Part shown: positions 52,605-63,671 of the stretch, piece by piece
Position numbering within the stretch: position 1 is the first letter of the stretch
Layout of the letters: each line of letters begins with the position of its first letter
DNA from: Nitrospira moscoviensis
GTDB lineage: Bacteria; Nitrospirota; Nitrospiria; Nitrospirales; Nitrospiraceae
Assembly (NCBI RefSeq): GCF_001273775.1
Contig: NZ_CP011801.1
Span: 2,086,001-2,150,000 of the forward strand
Direction: 5' to 3'
Length of the DNA: 64,000 nt
Translations under genes and position numbers: made by a program
Notes under the pieces: generated by a model
What the model saw: only the letters and a program-made list of their open reading frames with translations
Database searches by the model: none
What the model was told of the DNA's origin: nothing

Positions 52605-53240
52605 TTACGCCGACACAAGCCTCGCGGCTCTGATGAACGCCTTCACCTTGTCCAGATCTTTCTTGCCCGGGCGCGCTTCGACGCCGCTGCTCACATCGAC
52701 GCCGTAGGGTTTCACGGCGCGTACGGCTTCCGCGACGTTGGCGGGCGTAAGCCCGCCGGCCAGCAGAATCGGCGCCGAATGCGCCGCTTCGGCCGCGAGC
52801 GTCCAATCGACAGTCCGTCCGGTGCCGCCGTAAGCATGCTCGGAATAGGCGTCGATCAGAAAGCCCCGCACGTTGGCTCGTCCGTGAAACTCCGCCAAAG
52901 CCAGAAACGTCCCCCGATCTTTCAGACGCAGGGCTTTGACGGCCGGCCGGCCCAGCGCCTCGCAATAGGACGCGGTTTCATCGCCATGGAGTTGAGCGAG
53001 CGCCAGCCCGCACTCATCCATCACCTTCCGCACCGTCCCCGCCTCTTCGTTCACGAAGACGCCCACGGTCAAGACGAACGGCGGCAGGCCGGCCACGATC
53101 GCCCGCACGGCGGCGGGGTCGACATAGCGGGGGCTCTGCCGGTAGAGTACGAAGCCGAGCGCGTCGGCGCCTGCACCCACGGCCGCCGCCGCATCCTCCA
53201 CATTGGTGATTCCGCAGATTTTGACCTTCACGGATGCCAT
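52605..53240 (-). CDS. trpF: Phosphoribosylanthranilate isomerase
   Basis: A 211-residue TIM-barrel enzyme that isomerises PRA to CdRP. The catalytic Cys is in VKICGIT (residue about 9) and the Asp in VRGFLIDAYS; the phosphate sites GADALGFV, AGGLTPANV and SSGVE are present. ATG 53240 gives the usual start; a GTG at 53249 overlaps the upstream lipoprotein stop region and is an alternative. Confidence 0.96.
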   Translation of the reverse strand: MASVKVKICGITNVEDAAAAVGAGADALGFVLYRQSPRYVDPAAVRAIVAGLPPFVLTVGVFVNEEAGTVRKVMDECGLALAQLHGDETASYCEALGRPAVKALRLKDRGTFLALAEFHGRANVRGFLIDAYSEHAYGGTGRTVDWTLAAEAAHSAPILLAGGLTPANVAEAVRAVKPYGVDVSSGVEARPGKKDLDKVKAFIRAARLVSA

Positions 53241-53249
53241 CGTCCTCAC

Positions 53250-53564
53250 TCATGAACAGGTGTTGCGACTCCGGCGATCTTCATAGGGGTCTCGATAAGT
53301 CCAGTGGCAGGCTTGTCCCCGAGCATCGAACTGGACCGTCATCGTCCCCACCGCCTCCGAGTTCCAACGGATAGGCCACTCACAGGCTTCGCCGCCGGAC
53401 CTGAACGTATGGCACCGTGTGGGAATGCCCAGATCCCTCACGCGGTCGTCCTTGCTGGTTCCGATCCACGCATCCCAGGTCTGCGCCGCCTTGTCGTACA
53501 CCGTACCGGCGCACCCGGCTGCGTACAGACCGAGAAGCATGAGTGCGCACGCGCGTCCCACCAT
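53250..53564 (-). CDS. Small lipoprotein inside the trp operon
   Basis: A 104-residue lipoprotein: signal with lipobox (YAAGCAG) and a mature part with several Cys (CHTFRSGGEACEWP, ACHWTY, NTCS). It sits between trpC and trpF, 2 bp from trpC and directly abutting trpF, and must be co-transcribed and probably coupled. Its function and its link to Trp synthesis are unknown. Confidence 0.75.
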   Translation of the reverse strand: MVGRACALMLLGLYAAGCAGTVYDKAAQTWDAWIGTSKDDRVRDLGIPTRCHTFRSGGEACEWPIRWNSEAVGTMTVQFDARGQACHWTYRDPYEDRRSRNTCS

Positions 53565-53566
53565 GG

Positions 53567-54400
53567 TTATCCCCTCCCTTGCGCCCGAACGCCGGCCGTC
53601 CGGCCGAGCAGATCCGCCGTCTTCACACCGATATCGCCGGCTTTGATCAACGCTTCTCCGACGAGCATCGCATGGATTCCCGCTTCGGCCAGTCGCTCGA
53701 CATGCGCTCGGCTATGGATGCCGCTTTCGCTGACGATCAGTCTGTCCGATGGAATCCGCTTCGCCAAGCGAAACGTGACGTCGAGATCCGTGGTGAACGT
53801 GTGCAGGTCGCGGTTGTTGATGCCGATCAGCCGGGCATCCGGGATCCATTCGAGCACGGTGTCAAGCTCGCGCTCGTGATGCGTTTCAAAGAGCGTGTCC
53901 ATGCCCAACTCCTTGGTCAGGGCATGGAAATCGATCAATTGCCGGCGCTCCAAGGCGGCCACGATCAGTAGGACCGCGTCGGCTCCATGGGCGCGCGCCT
54001 CATAAAATTGTATCTCGCCCACCATGAATTCCTTGTTCAACACCGGGATGGGCAGCGCCCGCTTGATGTCGGCCAGATAGGCGAGATCGCCCTGGAAAAA
54101 CTCCTTGTCCGTCAAGACGGACACCGCCGACGCGCCATGCTCGTGATAGGCGCGCGCGATGGCCACATGATCGAATTTCGCCTCAAATTCCGGCCGCAAA
54201 AGACCCAAGCTGGGCGAGGCCTTCTTGACCTCGGCGATGAGGGCCGGGCTGGTCTCGTTCCTCGTCGCATCCAGCGTCACGGCAAAGCCCAGAGGGGGCG
54301 AGCCGTCGCGGATCGCCGCCTTGAGGTCGGCCAGATACGACCGGCTCTGCTTGTGACGAAGCTCGGCCTTTTTATGCTCCAGAATGCGGTCGAGGATCAT
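53567..54400 (-). CDS. trpC: Indole-3-glycerol phosphate synthase
   Basis: A 277-residue TIM barrel that closes the indole ring. Diagnostic segments: ALIAEVKKASPSLG (catalytic Glu/Lys), SVLTDKEFFQG, VLNKEFMVGEIQ, LIGINNRDLHTF, SESGIHSRAHV. ATG 54400 overlaps the trpD stop (ATGA). Confidence 0.96.
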   Translation of the reverse strand: MILDRILEHKKAELRHKQSRSYLADLKAAIRDGSPPLGFAVTLDATRNETSPALIAEVKKASPSLGLLRPEFEAKFDHVAIARAYHEHGASAVSVLTDKEFFQGDLAYLADIKRALPIPVLNKEFMVGEIQFYEARAHGADAVLLIVAALERRQLIDFHALTKELGMDTLFETHHERELDTVLEWIPDARLIGINNRDLHTFTTDLDVTFRLAKRIPSDRLIVSESGIHSRAHVERLAEAGIHAMLVGEALIKAGDIGVKTADLLGRTAGVRAQGRG

Positions 54401-55422
54401 GCCTGAGCCACTTTCCGGGTGTAGGCGATCAATCGGTCCAGCTTGTCGGCCGCCGCGCCGGAATCGATCGCCCGTTGCGCCAGCCGAAATCCTTCTTGCA
54501 GTGTCTTCGCCTTCTGCGCGGCCACCATGGCAGGGGCCGCGTTGAGACAGACGATGTCCCGCTTGGGACTTTTTCGTCCTTGGAGGATCTCCTGCATGAT
54601 GCGGGCGTTCTCCTCCGGCAGGCCGCCGGCGTACTCCTTTCGCGCCATTTTGGGAAGACCGAATTCTTCCGGCGTGATGAAATAGCTGGAAACGACCCCG
54701 CCCTTGCCCTCCGAGACTTTCGTCCGATCGGACAGGGTCACCTCGTCCAGCCCGTCCATGCCATGCAGCACGAAGCAATGTTGCGAGCCGAGTTGCAGCA
54801 ACACCTGCCCCAGGATGTCGGTGAGCCCGGCGTCATAGACGCCGATGACCTGATGGGTCGCGCCGGCCGGGTTGGTCAAGGGACCGAGGACGTTCAGCAA
54901 GGTCCTGATGCCCATCTCCTGTCGCGGCTCGGCGCAATGCTTCGTCGCGCCATGGTACAGCGGCGCGAAGAGGAACCCGATGCCGACTTCGTCGATACAC
55001 TCCGCCACCCGGTCCGGCGGCAGGTCGATCCTGACGCCCAGGGCTTTGAGCACGTCCGCGCTGCCCGACTTGGATGAAATGGACCGGTTGCCGTGTTTGG
55101 CGACGGTGATGCCGGCTCCCGCCACGACGAAGGCCGCCGTCGTGGAGATATTGAAGGTGTGCGCGCCGTCACCGCCGGTTCCGCAGGTATCCACCACGAC
55201 GTGCGCCCCCACCCGAATTTTTGTCGCCCGCGCCCGCATGGCCCTGGCCGACCCGGTGATTTCTTCCACCGTCTCGCCCTTCTGGCGAAGCCCCATGAGA
55301 TAGGCGGCGATCTGCGCCGGCGTGGCCGCGCCGTCCATGATTTCGGCCATCACCTCCTCGGCTTCCTCCGCCGAGAGGTTGGCGCGATCCGCCAGTCTTG
55401 CAAGCGCTGCTCGTATCGTCAC
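54397..55422 (-). CDS. trpD: Anthranilate phosphoribosyltransferase
   Basis: A 341-residue enzyme that joins anthranilate and PRPP. The PRPP site is in VDTCGTGGDGAHTFNIST and the pyrophosphate region in KHGNRSISSKSGSADVLKALG; NVLGPLTNPAG is present. The start is GTG 55422. The stop overlaps the trpC start. Confidence 0.97.
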   Translation of the reverse strand: MTIRAALARLADRANLSAEEAEEVMAEIMDGAATPAQIAAYLMGLRQKGETVEEITGSARAMRARATKIRVGAHVVVDTCGTGGDGAHTFNISTTAAFVVAGAGITVAKHGNRSISSKSGSADVLKALGVRIDLPPDRVAECIDEVGIGFLFAPLYHGATKHCAEPRQEMGIRTLLNVLGPLTNPAGATHQVIGVYDAGLTDILGQVLLQLGSQHCFVLHGMDGLDEVTLSDRTKVSEGKGGVVSSYFITPEEFGLPKMARKEYAGGLPEENARIMQEILQGRKSPKRDIVCLNAAPAMVAAQKAKTLQEGFRLAQRAIDSGAAADKLDRLIAYTRKVAQA

Positions 55423-55440
55423 AGGTCATCCACGGGACGA

Positions 55441-56004
55441 CTAGAGGGTCAGGAAATTCCGCAACAGGTCTTTGCCGACGGTCGTGAGGATCGACTCGGG
55501 ATGGAACTGCACCCCCTCGACGCCGAGCGTCTTGTGGCGAAGTCCCATGATCTCGCCCTCGGCCGTCTCCGCGGAGATTTCCAAGCAGGCGGGCAGATTC
55601 GTCCGATTGACGATGAGCGAATGGTAGCGGGTCGCTTCGAAGGGATTCGGCAGCGAACGGTAGATCGTTTTTCCGTCGTGCTTGATCTGCGACGTTTTGC
55701 CGTGCATCAAACGCGGCGCGCGGATCACGTCGCCGCCGTAGGCTGCCGCCAGCGACTGATGTCCCAAACAGACGCCGAGCAGCGGGATCTTGCCCCCGAA
55801 CCGCCGGATCGCCTCGACCGACACGCCGGCCTCCTTCGGCGTGCAGGGGCCCGGTGAAATCACGATGCGCGTCGGCTCCAACTTCTCGATCTCGTCGAGC
55901 GTGATCTTGTCGTTCCGATACACACGGACATCCTCACCCAACTCGCCCAAATACTGGACGAGGTTGTAGGTAAAGGAATCGTAGTTGTCGATGACGAGCA
56001 ACAT
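55441..56004 (-). CDS. trpG: Anthranilate synthase glutamine amidotransferase subunit
   Basis: A 187-residue class I amidotransferase that supplies ammonia to TrpE. The triad is Cys in [11 protein letters not shown], His/Glu in [11 protein letters not shown]. The start [20 protein letters not shown] at 56004 is the standard one; upstream codons belong to the word-repeat hairpin. It is 17 bp before trpD. Confidence 0.97.
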   Translation of the reverse strand: MLLVIDNYDSFTYNLVQYLGELGEDVRVYRNDKITLDEIEKLEPTRIVISPGPCTPKEAGVSVEAIRRFGGKIPLLGVCLGHQSLAAAYGGDVIRAPRLMHGKTSQIKHDGKTIYRSLPNPFEATRYHSLIVNRTNLPACLEISAETAEGEIMGLRHKTLGVEGVQFHPESILTTVGKDLLRNFLTL

Positions 56005-56009
56005 GACGT

Positions 56010-56101
56010 TACCGTGACGCGTGATGTGTGACGCGTGACGGGCAAGGCTTCCGACTGATACGGCTTCGCTTGTCACGCGTCACTTGTCACCTGTCACCGC
56101 T
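56010..56101. repeat. GTGACGC word-repeat hairpin between trpE and trpG
   Basis: GTGACGCGTGATGTGTGACGCG (left) and CACGCGTCACTTGTCACCTGTCAC (right) are inverted, word-repeat arms that fill the 100 bp gap between trpE and trpG. Confidence 0.7.
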
Positions 56102-56103
56102 TT

Positions 56104-57600
56104 CTACTCCAGCCCCTGCTCCGCCAGCTCGATGGCTTTCATCATCGCGCGGGCCTTGTTGCAGGTCTCTTCGTACTCATGCTCGGGGTTCGAATCGGCG
56201 ACGATGCCCGCGCCCGCCTGGATGAACGCCCGGTGCCGGGAGACCACGACCGTACGGATGTTGATGCACATGTCCATGTTGCCGGAAAAGCTGATGTACC
56301 CCACCGCGCCGGCGTACGGGCCGCGTTTGGTCGGCTCGAGTTCTTCGATGATTTCCATGGCGCGGATCTTCGGGGCGCCGGACACCGTACCCGCCGGAAA
56401 GCAGGCTTTCAAGACATCATAGACCGTCTTGGAGGGATCCAGCTTTCCGTTGACGTTCGACACGATATGCATGACATGGGAGTAACGCTCCACGTTCATG
56501 AGCGATTCCACCTGGACCGAGCCCCGTTGCGCCACCCGCCCGACGTCGTTGCGGCCCAGATCGACGAGCATGATGTGCTCCGCCCGTTCTTTTTCGTCGG
56601 CCAGCAGGCGGCGTTCCAGCTGCGCGTCCTCCTCCGCCGTGCTCCCCCGGCGCCTGGTGCCGGCGATCGGGCGGACCGAGACGAGACCGTCCTCGCAGCG
56701 GACGAGAATCTCCGGCGAAGAGCCGACGAGTTCCACCCCGGCCAGGCGCACATAGTACATGTAGGGCGAAGGATTGACGACCCGCAGCGCGCGATAGAGC
56801 TGGAACGGCGGCGAATGGAGATTCGTTTCCCATCGCTGGGACAGCACGCATTGAAAGATGTCGCCGGCCTTGATGTATTCCTGCGTGCGGGCCACCATCT
56901 TTTCGAAGTCGGCCTTGCTCATATTGGACATGAACCGGATCGGCGACCGCCGGCGTTTCACCTTCGCCGGCCGCAACGGTTTCTTGAGGCGGGCGATCAT
57001 CCGTTCGATGCGGGCGGCGGCATCCCGGTATGCGGCTCGGATTTCCCGGTCCGACGGCGAGGCGACATGCGCGTTGGCCACGACTTTGATCTTCTGCGCG
57101 ACGTTGTCGAAAATGAGCAGCGTGTCCGTCAGGAGAAAGGCGAAGTCCGGAAGGCCGAGCGAATCCTTCCGCCGCGAGGGAAGCTCCTCGAACGTCTTCA
57201 CCATGTCGTATCCCAGGTAGCCGACGGCGCCGCCGACGAAACGCGGCAGTCCCGGGACGGTCACGGGGCGATAGGTCTCCATAAATTCATGGAGTCGGTC
57301 GAGTGGGGCGCTCCGGCTCGGTATCCGCCTCGTGCGTGCGCCTTGCTTGATGACCAGATCGCCTTTGTCCTCCACCATGACGATGGGCGAGCCGCTGCCG
57401 AGAAACGAGTAGCGCGCCCACTTCTCCCCTCCCTCGACGCTTTCCAACAGATAAGCCGTGGGACCATGGTCGATCTTGGCGAAGGCCGATACGGGCGTCT
57501 CATGATCCGCCAGGATTTCCCGGTACAAAGGGATCAGATTCCCCTCCTTGGCGTAGGAGCGGAACTCGTTGAGGCTCAATGAATAGCGCGGGGTCGCCAT
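56104..57600 (-). CDS. trpE: Anthranilate synthase component I
   Basis: A 498-residue chorismate-utilising enzyme. The Trp feedback site LLES (YLLESVEGGEKWARYSFLG) is in the N-terminus, and the catalytic C-terminal core has CVLSQRWET, SPEILVRCEDG, PIAGTRRRGSTAEEDAQLE and the DLGRNDVGRV metal site. It should therefore be inhibited by tryptophan. The ATG at 57600 lies 15 bp after the LysM gene stop, so the operon starts upstream of it. Confidence 0.97.
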   Translation of the reverse strand: MATPRYSLSLNEFRSYAKEGNLIPLYREILADHETPVSAFAKIDHGPTAYLLESVEGGEKWARYSFLGSGSPIVMVEDKGDLVIKQGARTRRIPSRSAPLDRLHEFMETYRPVTVPGLPRFVGGAVGYLGYDMVKTFEELPSRRKDSLGLPDFAFLLTDTLLIFDNVAQKIKVVANAHVASPSDREIRAAYRDAAARIERMIARLKKPLRPAKVKRRRSPIRFMSNMSKADFEKMVARTQEYIKAGDIFQCVLSQRWETNLHSPPFQLYRALRVVNPSPYMYYVRLAGVELVGSSPEILVRCEDGLVSVRPIAGTRRRGSTAEEDAQLERRLLADEKERAEHIMLVDLGRNDVGRVAQRGSVQVESLMNVERYSHVMHIVSNVNGKLDPSKTVYDVLKACFPAGTVSGAPKIRAMEIIEELEPTKRGPYAGAVGYISFSGNMDMCINIRTVVVSRHRAFIQAGAGIVADSNPEHEYEETCNKARAMMKAIELAEQGLE

Positions 57601-57614
57601 CGGGGCAATGTCCC

Positions 57615-58271
57615 TTACTCGGTGCCCACCACGAGCTTCTGGCCCACTTCGATGATGTCGTCCGGAAGTTTGTTCATCTTCTTGAGCTTCTCGACGTCGA
57701 TGCCGTACCGCCGGCTGATCCGGAACAACGTCTCGCCGGGCTTGACGACATGAATCGTCGCGCCGGCTTTGGCCGCGGGCGCGGGCTCAGGCATCGACGG
57801 CGTGTCCTTCGGCGTCAAATCCTTGGGCAGATCGGCTTGCAGGCCGCTGAGGTCTCCCAGCAGATCCGACGGTGGAGCCTGCTTCTTGGCCTTCGCCGCG
57901 CCCCCTCCTTTGCGCATGTCTTCCATGGCCTTGCGCTCAAGCAGCGCCGACTCTTTGATCGCCTCCGCTTCTTCCTGCAGGCGGGCCATCTGTTCGCGGG
58001 CGGATTGCACTTGCGCCGTCAGCTCGCGGTTGCGGGCTTCGAATTCGGCCAGCTCCTTCTTCGTGCGCTTCACCTCGCTGTCCAGTTCGGCGGTGCGCTT
58101 TTCTTCCTGCGCGAGCAGGCGCTGGAAATTGAGGCTGCGCGCTTTCTCCGCATTGTACTTTTCCTCCAGCACCACGCATCCGCTCAGCAACGGGCCAGCG
58201 CACAGCACGGCGAGCCCCCATGTCATCCGTTTCAAAGTCCGGTCCTTCACGTGCCGCTCCTCCATCTGCAT
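57615..58271 (-). CDS. LysM lipoprotein, first gene of the trp operon
   Basis: A 218-residue lipoprotein: signal with lipobox (GPLLSGCVV), a long charged coiled-coil (about 40-140), a Pro-rich linker and a C-terminal LysM domain (HVVKPGETLFRISRRYGIDVEKLKKMNKLPDDIIEVGQKLVV). It should bind peptidoglycan. AAAGGAGG is 6 nt before the ATG at 58271, and the same SD overlaps the stop of the leader ORF. It lies 15 bp upstream of trpE and must be co-transcribed with the tryptophan genes. Confidence 0.9.
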   Translation of the reverse strand: MQMEERHVKDRTLKRMTWGLAVLCAGPLLSGCVVLEEKYNAEKARSLNFQRLLAQEEKRTAELDSEVKRTKKELAEFEARNRELTAQVQSAREQMARLQEEAEAIKESALLERKAMEDMRKGGGAAKAKKQAPPSDLLGDLSGLQADLPKDLTPKDTPSMPEPAPAAKAGATIHVVKPGETLFRISRRYGIDVEKLKKMNKLPDDIIEVGQKLVVGTE

Positions 58272-58282
58272 AGTGACCTCCT

Positions 58283-58333
58283 TTACCACCACCTGACCGA
58301 TCGTGGAATGGTTGGTGGCAAACTCCCTCCCAT
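58283..58333 (-). CDS. Candidate tryptophan leader peptide (MGGSLPPTIPRSVRWW)
   Basis: A 16-codon frame that begins at ATG 58333 (or TTG 58321, which has GGAGG just before it) and ends with two consecutive Trp codons followed by TAA. The TAA overlaps the SD of the LysM gene (TAAAGGAGG), so its translation should affect that of the first structural gene. The two TGG codons also form the 3' arm of a possible stem with CCACCA 30 nt upstream. It sits between a good promoter and the trp operon. Leader peptides with tandem Trp codons are the known sensors of trp attenuation. Confidence 0.6.
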   Translation of the reverse strand: MGGSLPPTIPRSVRWW

Positions 58334-58359
58334 GCCCGGGCCGGGCCGGCGGGTCACTT

Positions 58360-58388
58360 AGAATAGAGGCCAACGTTGCGAAAGTCAA
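58360..58388 (-). promoter_or_regulatory. Promoter of the tryptophan operon
   Basis: On the minus strand TTGACT (58388-58383), 17 bp, TATTCT (58365-58360). The expected start is about 58353, 20 nt before the leader ORF and about 82 nt before the LysM gene. AGTGACC (58358-58352) and GGTCACT (58278-58272) form an inverted pair around the leader, which may mark an operator or a structure. Confidence 0.75.
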
Positions 58389-58415
58389 AGTGAAGTGGGC
58401 CGGACCGAGGTTTGA

Positions 58416-61815
<3,400 letters not shown>

Positions 61816-62042
61816 AGCCGTCGTATATTATGGACGAACCACCAGCAGGGCTGGCATCAGGGAGAGCGGGACGTCGAGGAGGAGCGGCCTCGGGGACGGC
61901 CCATCTGCAGCTGGTACAAATAGGATGATCCGGCCGTTTCTGAGTGTATCCATGGGGGATACATCTATCATAGTCAGGGAGCCTGGGCAAGCAATTCAAA
62001 AAAAGTCAAAGCGAAATCAACCACTTCCGTTCAGAGCCCACC
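61816..62042. other. Intergenic region, about 230 bp
   Basis: Short gap between two minus-strand genes. On the minus strand a TAATAT-like box lies about 12 nt upstream of the ATG at 61815, which could drive the CNNM gene with a very short leader. No other feature seen. Confidence 0.3.
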
Positions 62043-62717
62043 TCACCCATTGTCATCGCGCACGATGAATGATTGAAGGTTGTATTTCCGTTCGAGCTGA
62101 GCGGCCGCCTGCTGCGCTTCAGCTTCAGTCAAAAATTGTCCGATTTGAACACGAAAGCGCCGGCCTTCCGCCAGGTCGATCTGCATCACACGTCCGCCCG
62201 GGTATTCCGCACGGACCAACTCGAAGAGACCTCTCGCGTTCTGAATGTCGGCGAAGGCGCCGACTTGAAGCCGTAGAAATCCCATACCCTCCGGCCTCGG
62301 CGTGTAACCCACCACCCGCAGCTCAATCTGATCGGTGCCGTTGCCCGTCATCCCAAGCGCCTGCGCGCCGGCCAGCGACAGGTCCAGGATGCGGCCTCGG
62401 ACAAAGGGTCCCCGGTCGTTGATACGCACGGTGACCTCCCGGCCGGTACTCAACGATCGCACCAAGGCGACGGACCCGAGCGGCAGAGTCCGATGGGCGG
62501 CCGTCAGTCGGTGCATGTCGTAGCGTTCTCCGTTGGCCGTCTTGTTGCCATGAAAGCCTGGTCCGTACCACGAGGCGGTGCCCTGTTCCGTGTAGCCGAT
62601 GGGATAGTTGGGATAACGGTCCCGGGGAACGGTCCCGGCGCAGCCCTGGATCAACGCCGAGACGGTCAGGATGGTCAGAACCAGACGAGCGGCCCGCGAG
62701 GACGGCTCCACCGGCAT
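62043..62717 (-). CDS. rlpA: RlpA, SPOR-domain septal ring lytic transglycosylase
   Basis: A 224-residue lipoprotein: lipobox ALIQGCAG, the RlpA double-psi barrel with GTASWYGPGFHGNKTANGERYD and INDRGPFVRGRILDLS (catalytic His and Asp in the usual places), and a C-terminal SPOR domain (LQVGAFADIQNARGLFELV). It cleaves denuded glycan strands at the septum. It follows the ACT gene stop by 3 bp. Confidence 0.93.
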   Translation of the reverse strand: MPVEPSSRAARLVLTILTVSALIQGCAGTVPRDRYPNYPIGYTEQGTASWYGPGFHGNKTANGERYDMHRLTAAHRTLPLGSVALVRSLSTGREVTVRINDRGPFVRGRILDLSLAGAQALGMTGNGTDQIELRVVGYTPRPEGMGFLRLQVGAFADIQNARGLFELVRAEYPGGRVMQIDLAEGRRFRVQIGQFLTEAEAQQAAAQLERKYNLQSFIVRDDNG

Positions 62718-62720
62718 CGA

Positions 62721-63131
62721 TCAGAACTCGTCGAGGGACTGCGTACGGAGAATGGCGAGCGCTTTGTCCGTATTCGACACGGTAAGCACGACGATGGCCC
62801 GCTTTCCTTCCCGCGAGGGTGTGCAGTAGCCGCATTTAATATTGATGCGGCTCTTCGTGAGCAGGTCGGCGACCTCTTTCAACGCCCCCGGTTTGTTTTC
62901 CAGGCTCAAAATCAGCGCGGTTTCTTCCGTAAACTTGATCTTGGCCGCCTTCAAGGCGGCGCGGGCTCCATCCAGATCCGCGACCAGCAAACGCAGCTTC
63001 CCGGTTCCCGTCACTTCCGGCGCGGAAAAGGCCTTGATGTTCACGCCCGATTCGCCGAGCACGGAGGCCACGTCGGCAAGGACGCCGGGCTTGCTCTGGC
63101 CGCTGATCACCAACTGCGTCGTCGTAGGCAT
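62721..63131 (-). CDS. Tandem ACT-domain protein
   Basis: A 136-residue protein made of two ACT modules (QLVISGQSKPGVLADVASVLGESGVNIKAF and LILSLENKPGALKEVADLLTKSRINIKCGYC). ACT domains bind amino acids; stand-alone pairs of this kind act as sensors or protein partners. It lies directly upstream of rlpA on the same strand. Confidence 0.9.
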   Translation of the reverse strand: MPTTTQLVISGQSKPGVLADVASVLGESGVNIKAFSAPEVTGTGKLRLLVADLDGARAALKAAKIKFTEETALILSLENKPGALKEVADLLTKSRINIKCGYCTPSREGKRAIVVLTVSNTDKALAILRTQSLDEF

Positions 63132-63274
63132 CGTGGCTATTCTCCCATCTCGGTCGCCGGGTCACCGTGAGCGATGCCGTATAACATTCCACGTCCCGGC
63201 CTGAGAATCAAGCGCCGTTCAGACTGCCGGCGGCGTACCGGACACCAGCGGGAAGCCCGGCCGAGGATCCGACC

Positions 63275-63637
63275 TCAAAGCCCCTTAAAGACGACTATCT
63301 TGCGCGTCTGTCCTGACGGAACCTTTTCAACGGAAACCAGGATCTGCAGCGATGATTGATGGACCAGGAGGGCGCAGGCTTTCCCTGTGTCCTGCTCCCG
63401 CCCTTTGAGCGTGAAGAGAGCGGGACTCTCGTATCCCACCGCGTCCACAGCCACCGCTGTTCCCGACGGCAGAAAAGCCACGACTTCCAGTTGTTCGTCA
63501 TCCTCCAGCTCCTTCTGCATCTCGGCCACACGACCCCTCAGGCGGTCGGCAAAACGCCGCGCCACGGTCGGATCGTCGACCCCCTTGGCCTCCATGGGGG
63601 GAATGCTGATTTGTGGCAACAAACGTATCAGGCTCAT
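63275..63637 (-). CDS. Hypothetical soluble protein
   Basis: A 120-residue protein with an N-terminal helical part (VARRFADRLRGRVAEMQKELED) and a C-terminal beta part (LEVVAFLPSGTAVAVDAVGYE, LQILVSVEKVPSGQTRKIVVFKGL). No signal peptide or known motif. It is 34 bp after the nrdJ end on the same strand, so it may be co-transcribed with it. Confidence 0.65.
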   Translation of the reverse strand: MSLIRLLPQISIPPMEAKGVDDPTVARRFADRLRGRVAEMQKELEDDEQLEVVAFLPSGTAVAVDAVGYESPALFTLKGREQDTGKACALLVHQSSLQILVSVEKVPSGQTRKIVVFKGL

Positions 63638-63671
63638 GGCAGTACCGTCTGATTCGCCCGGGGTCCTTCCG

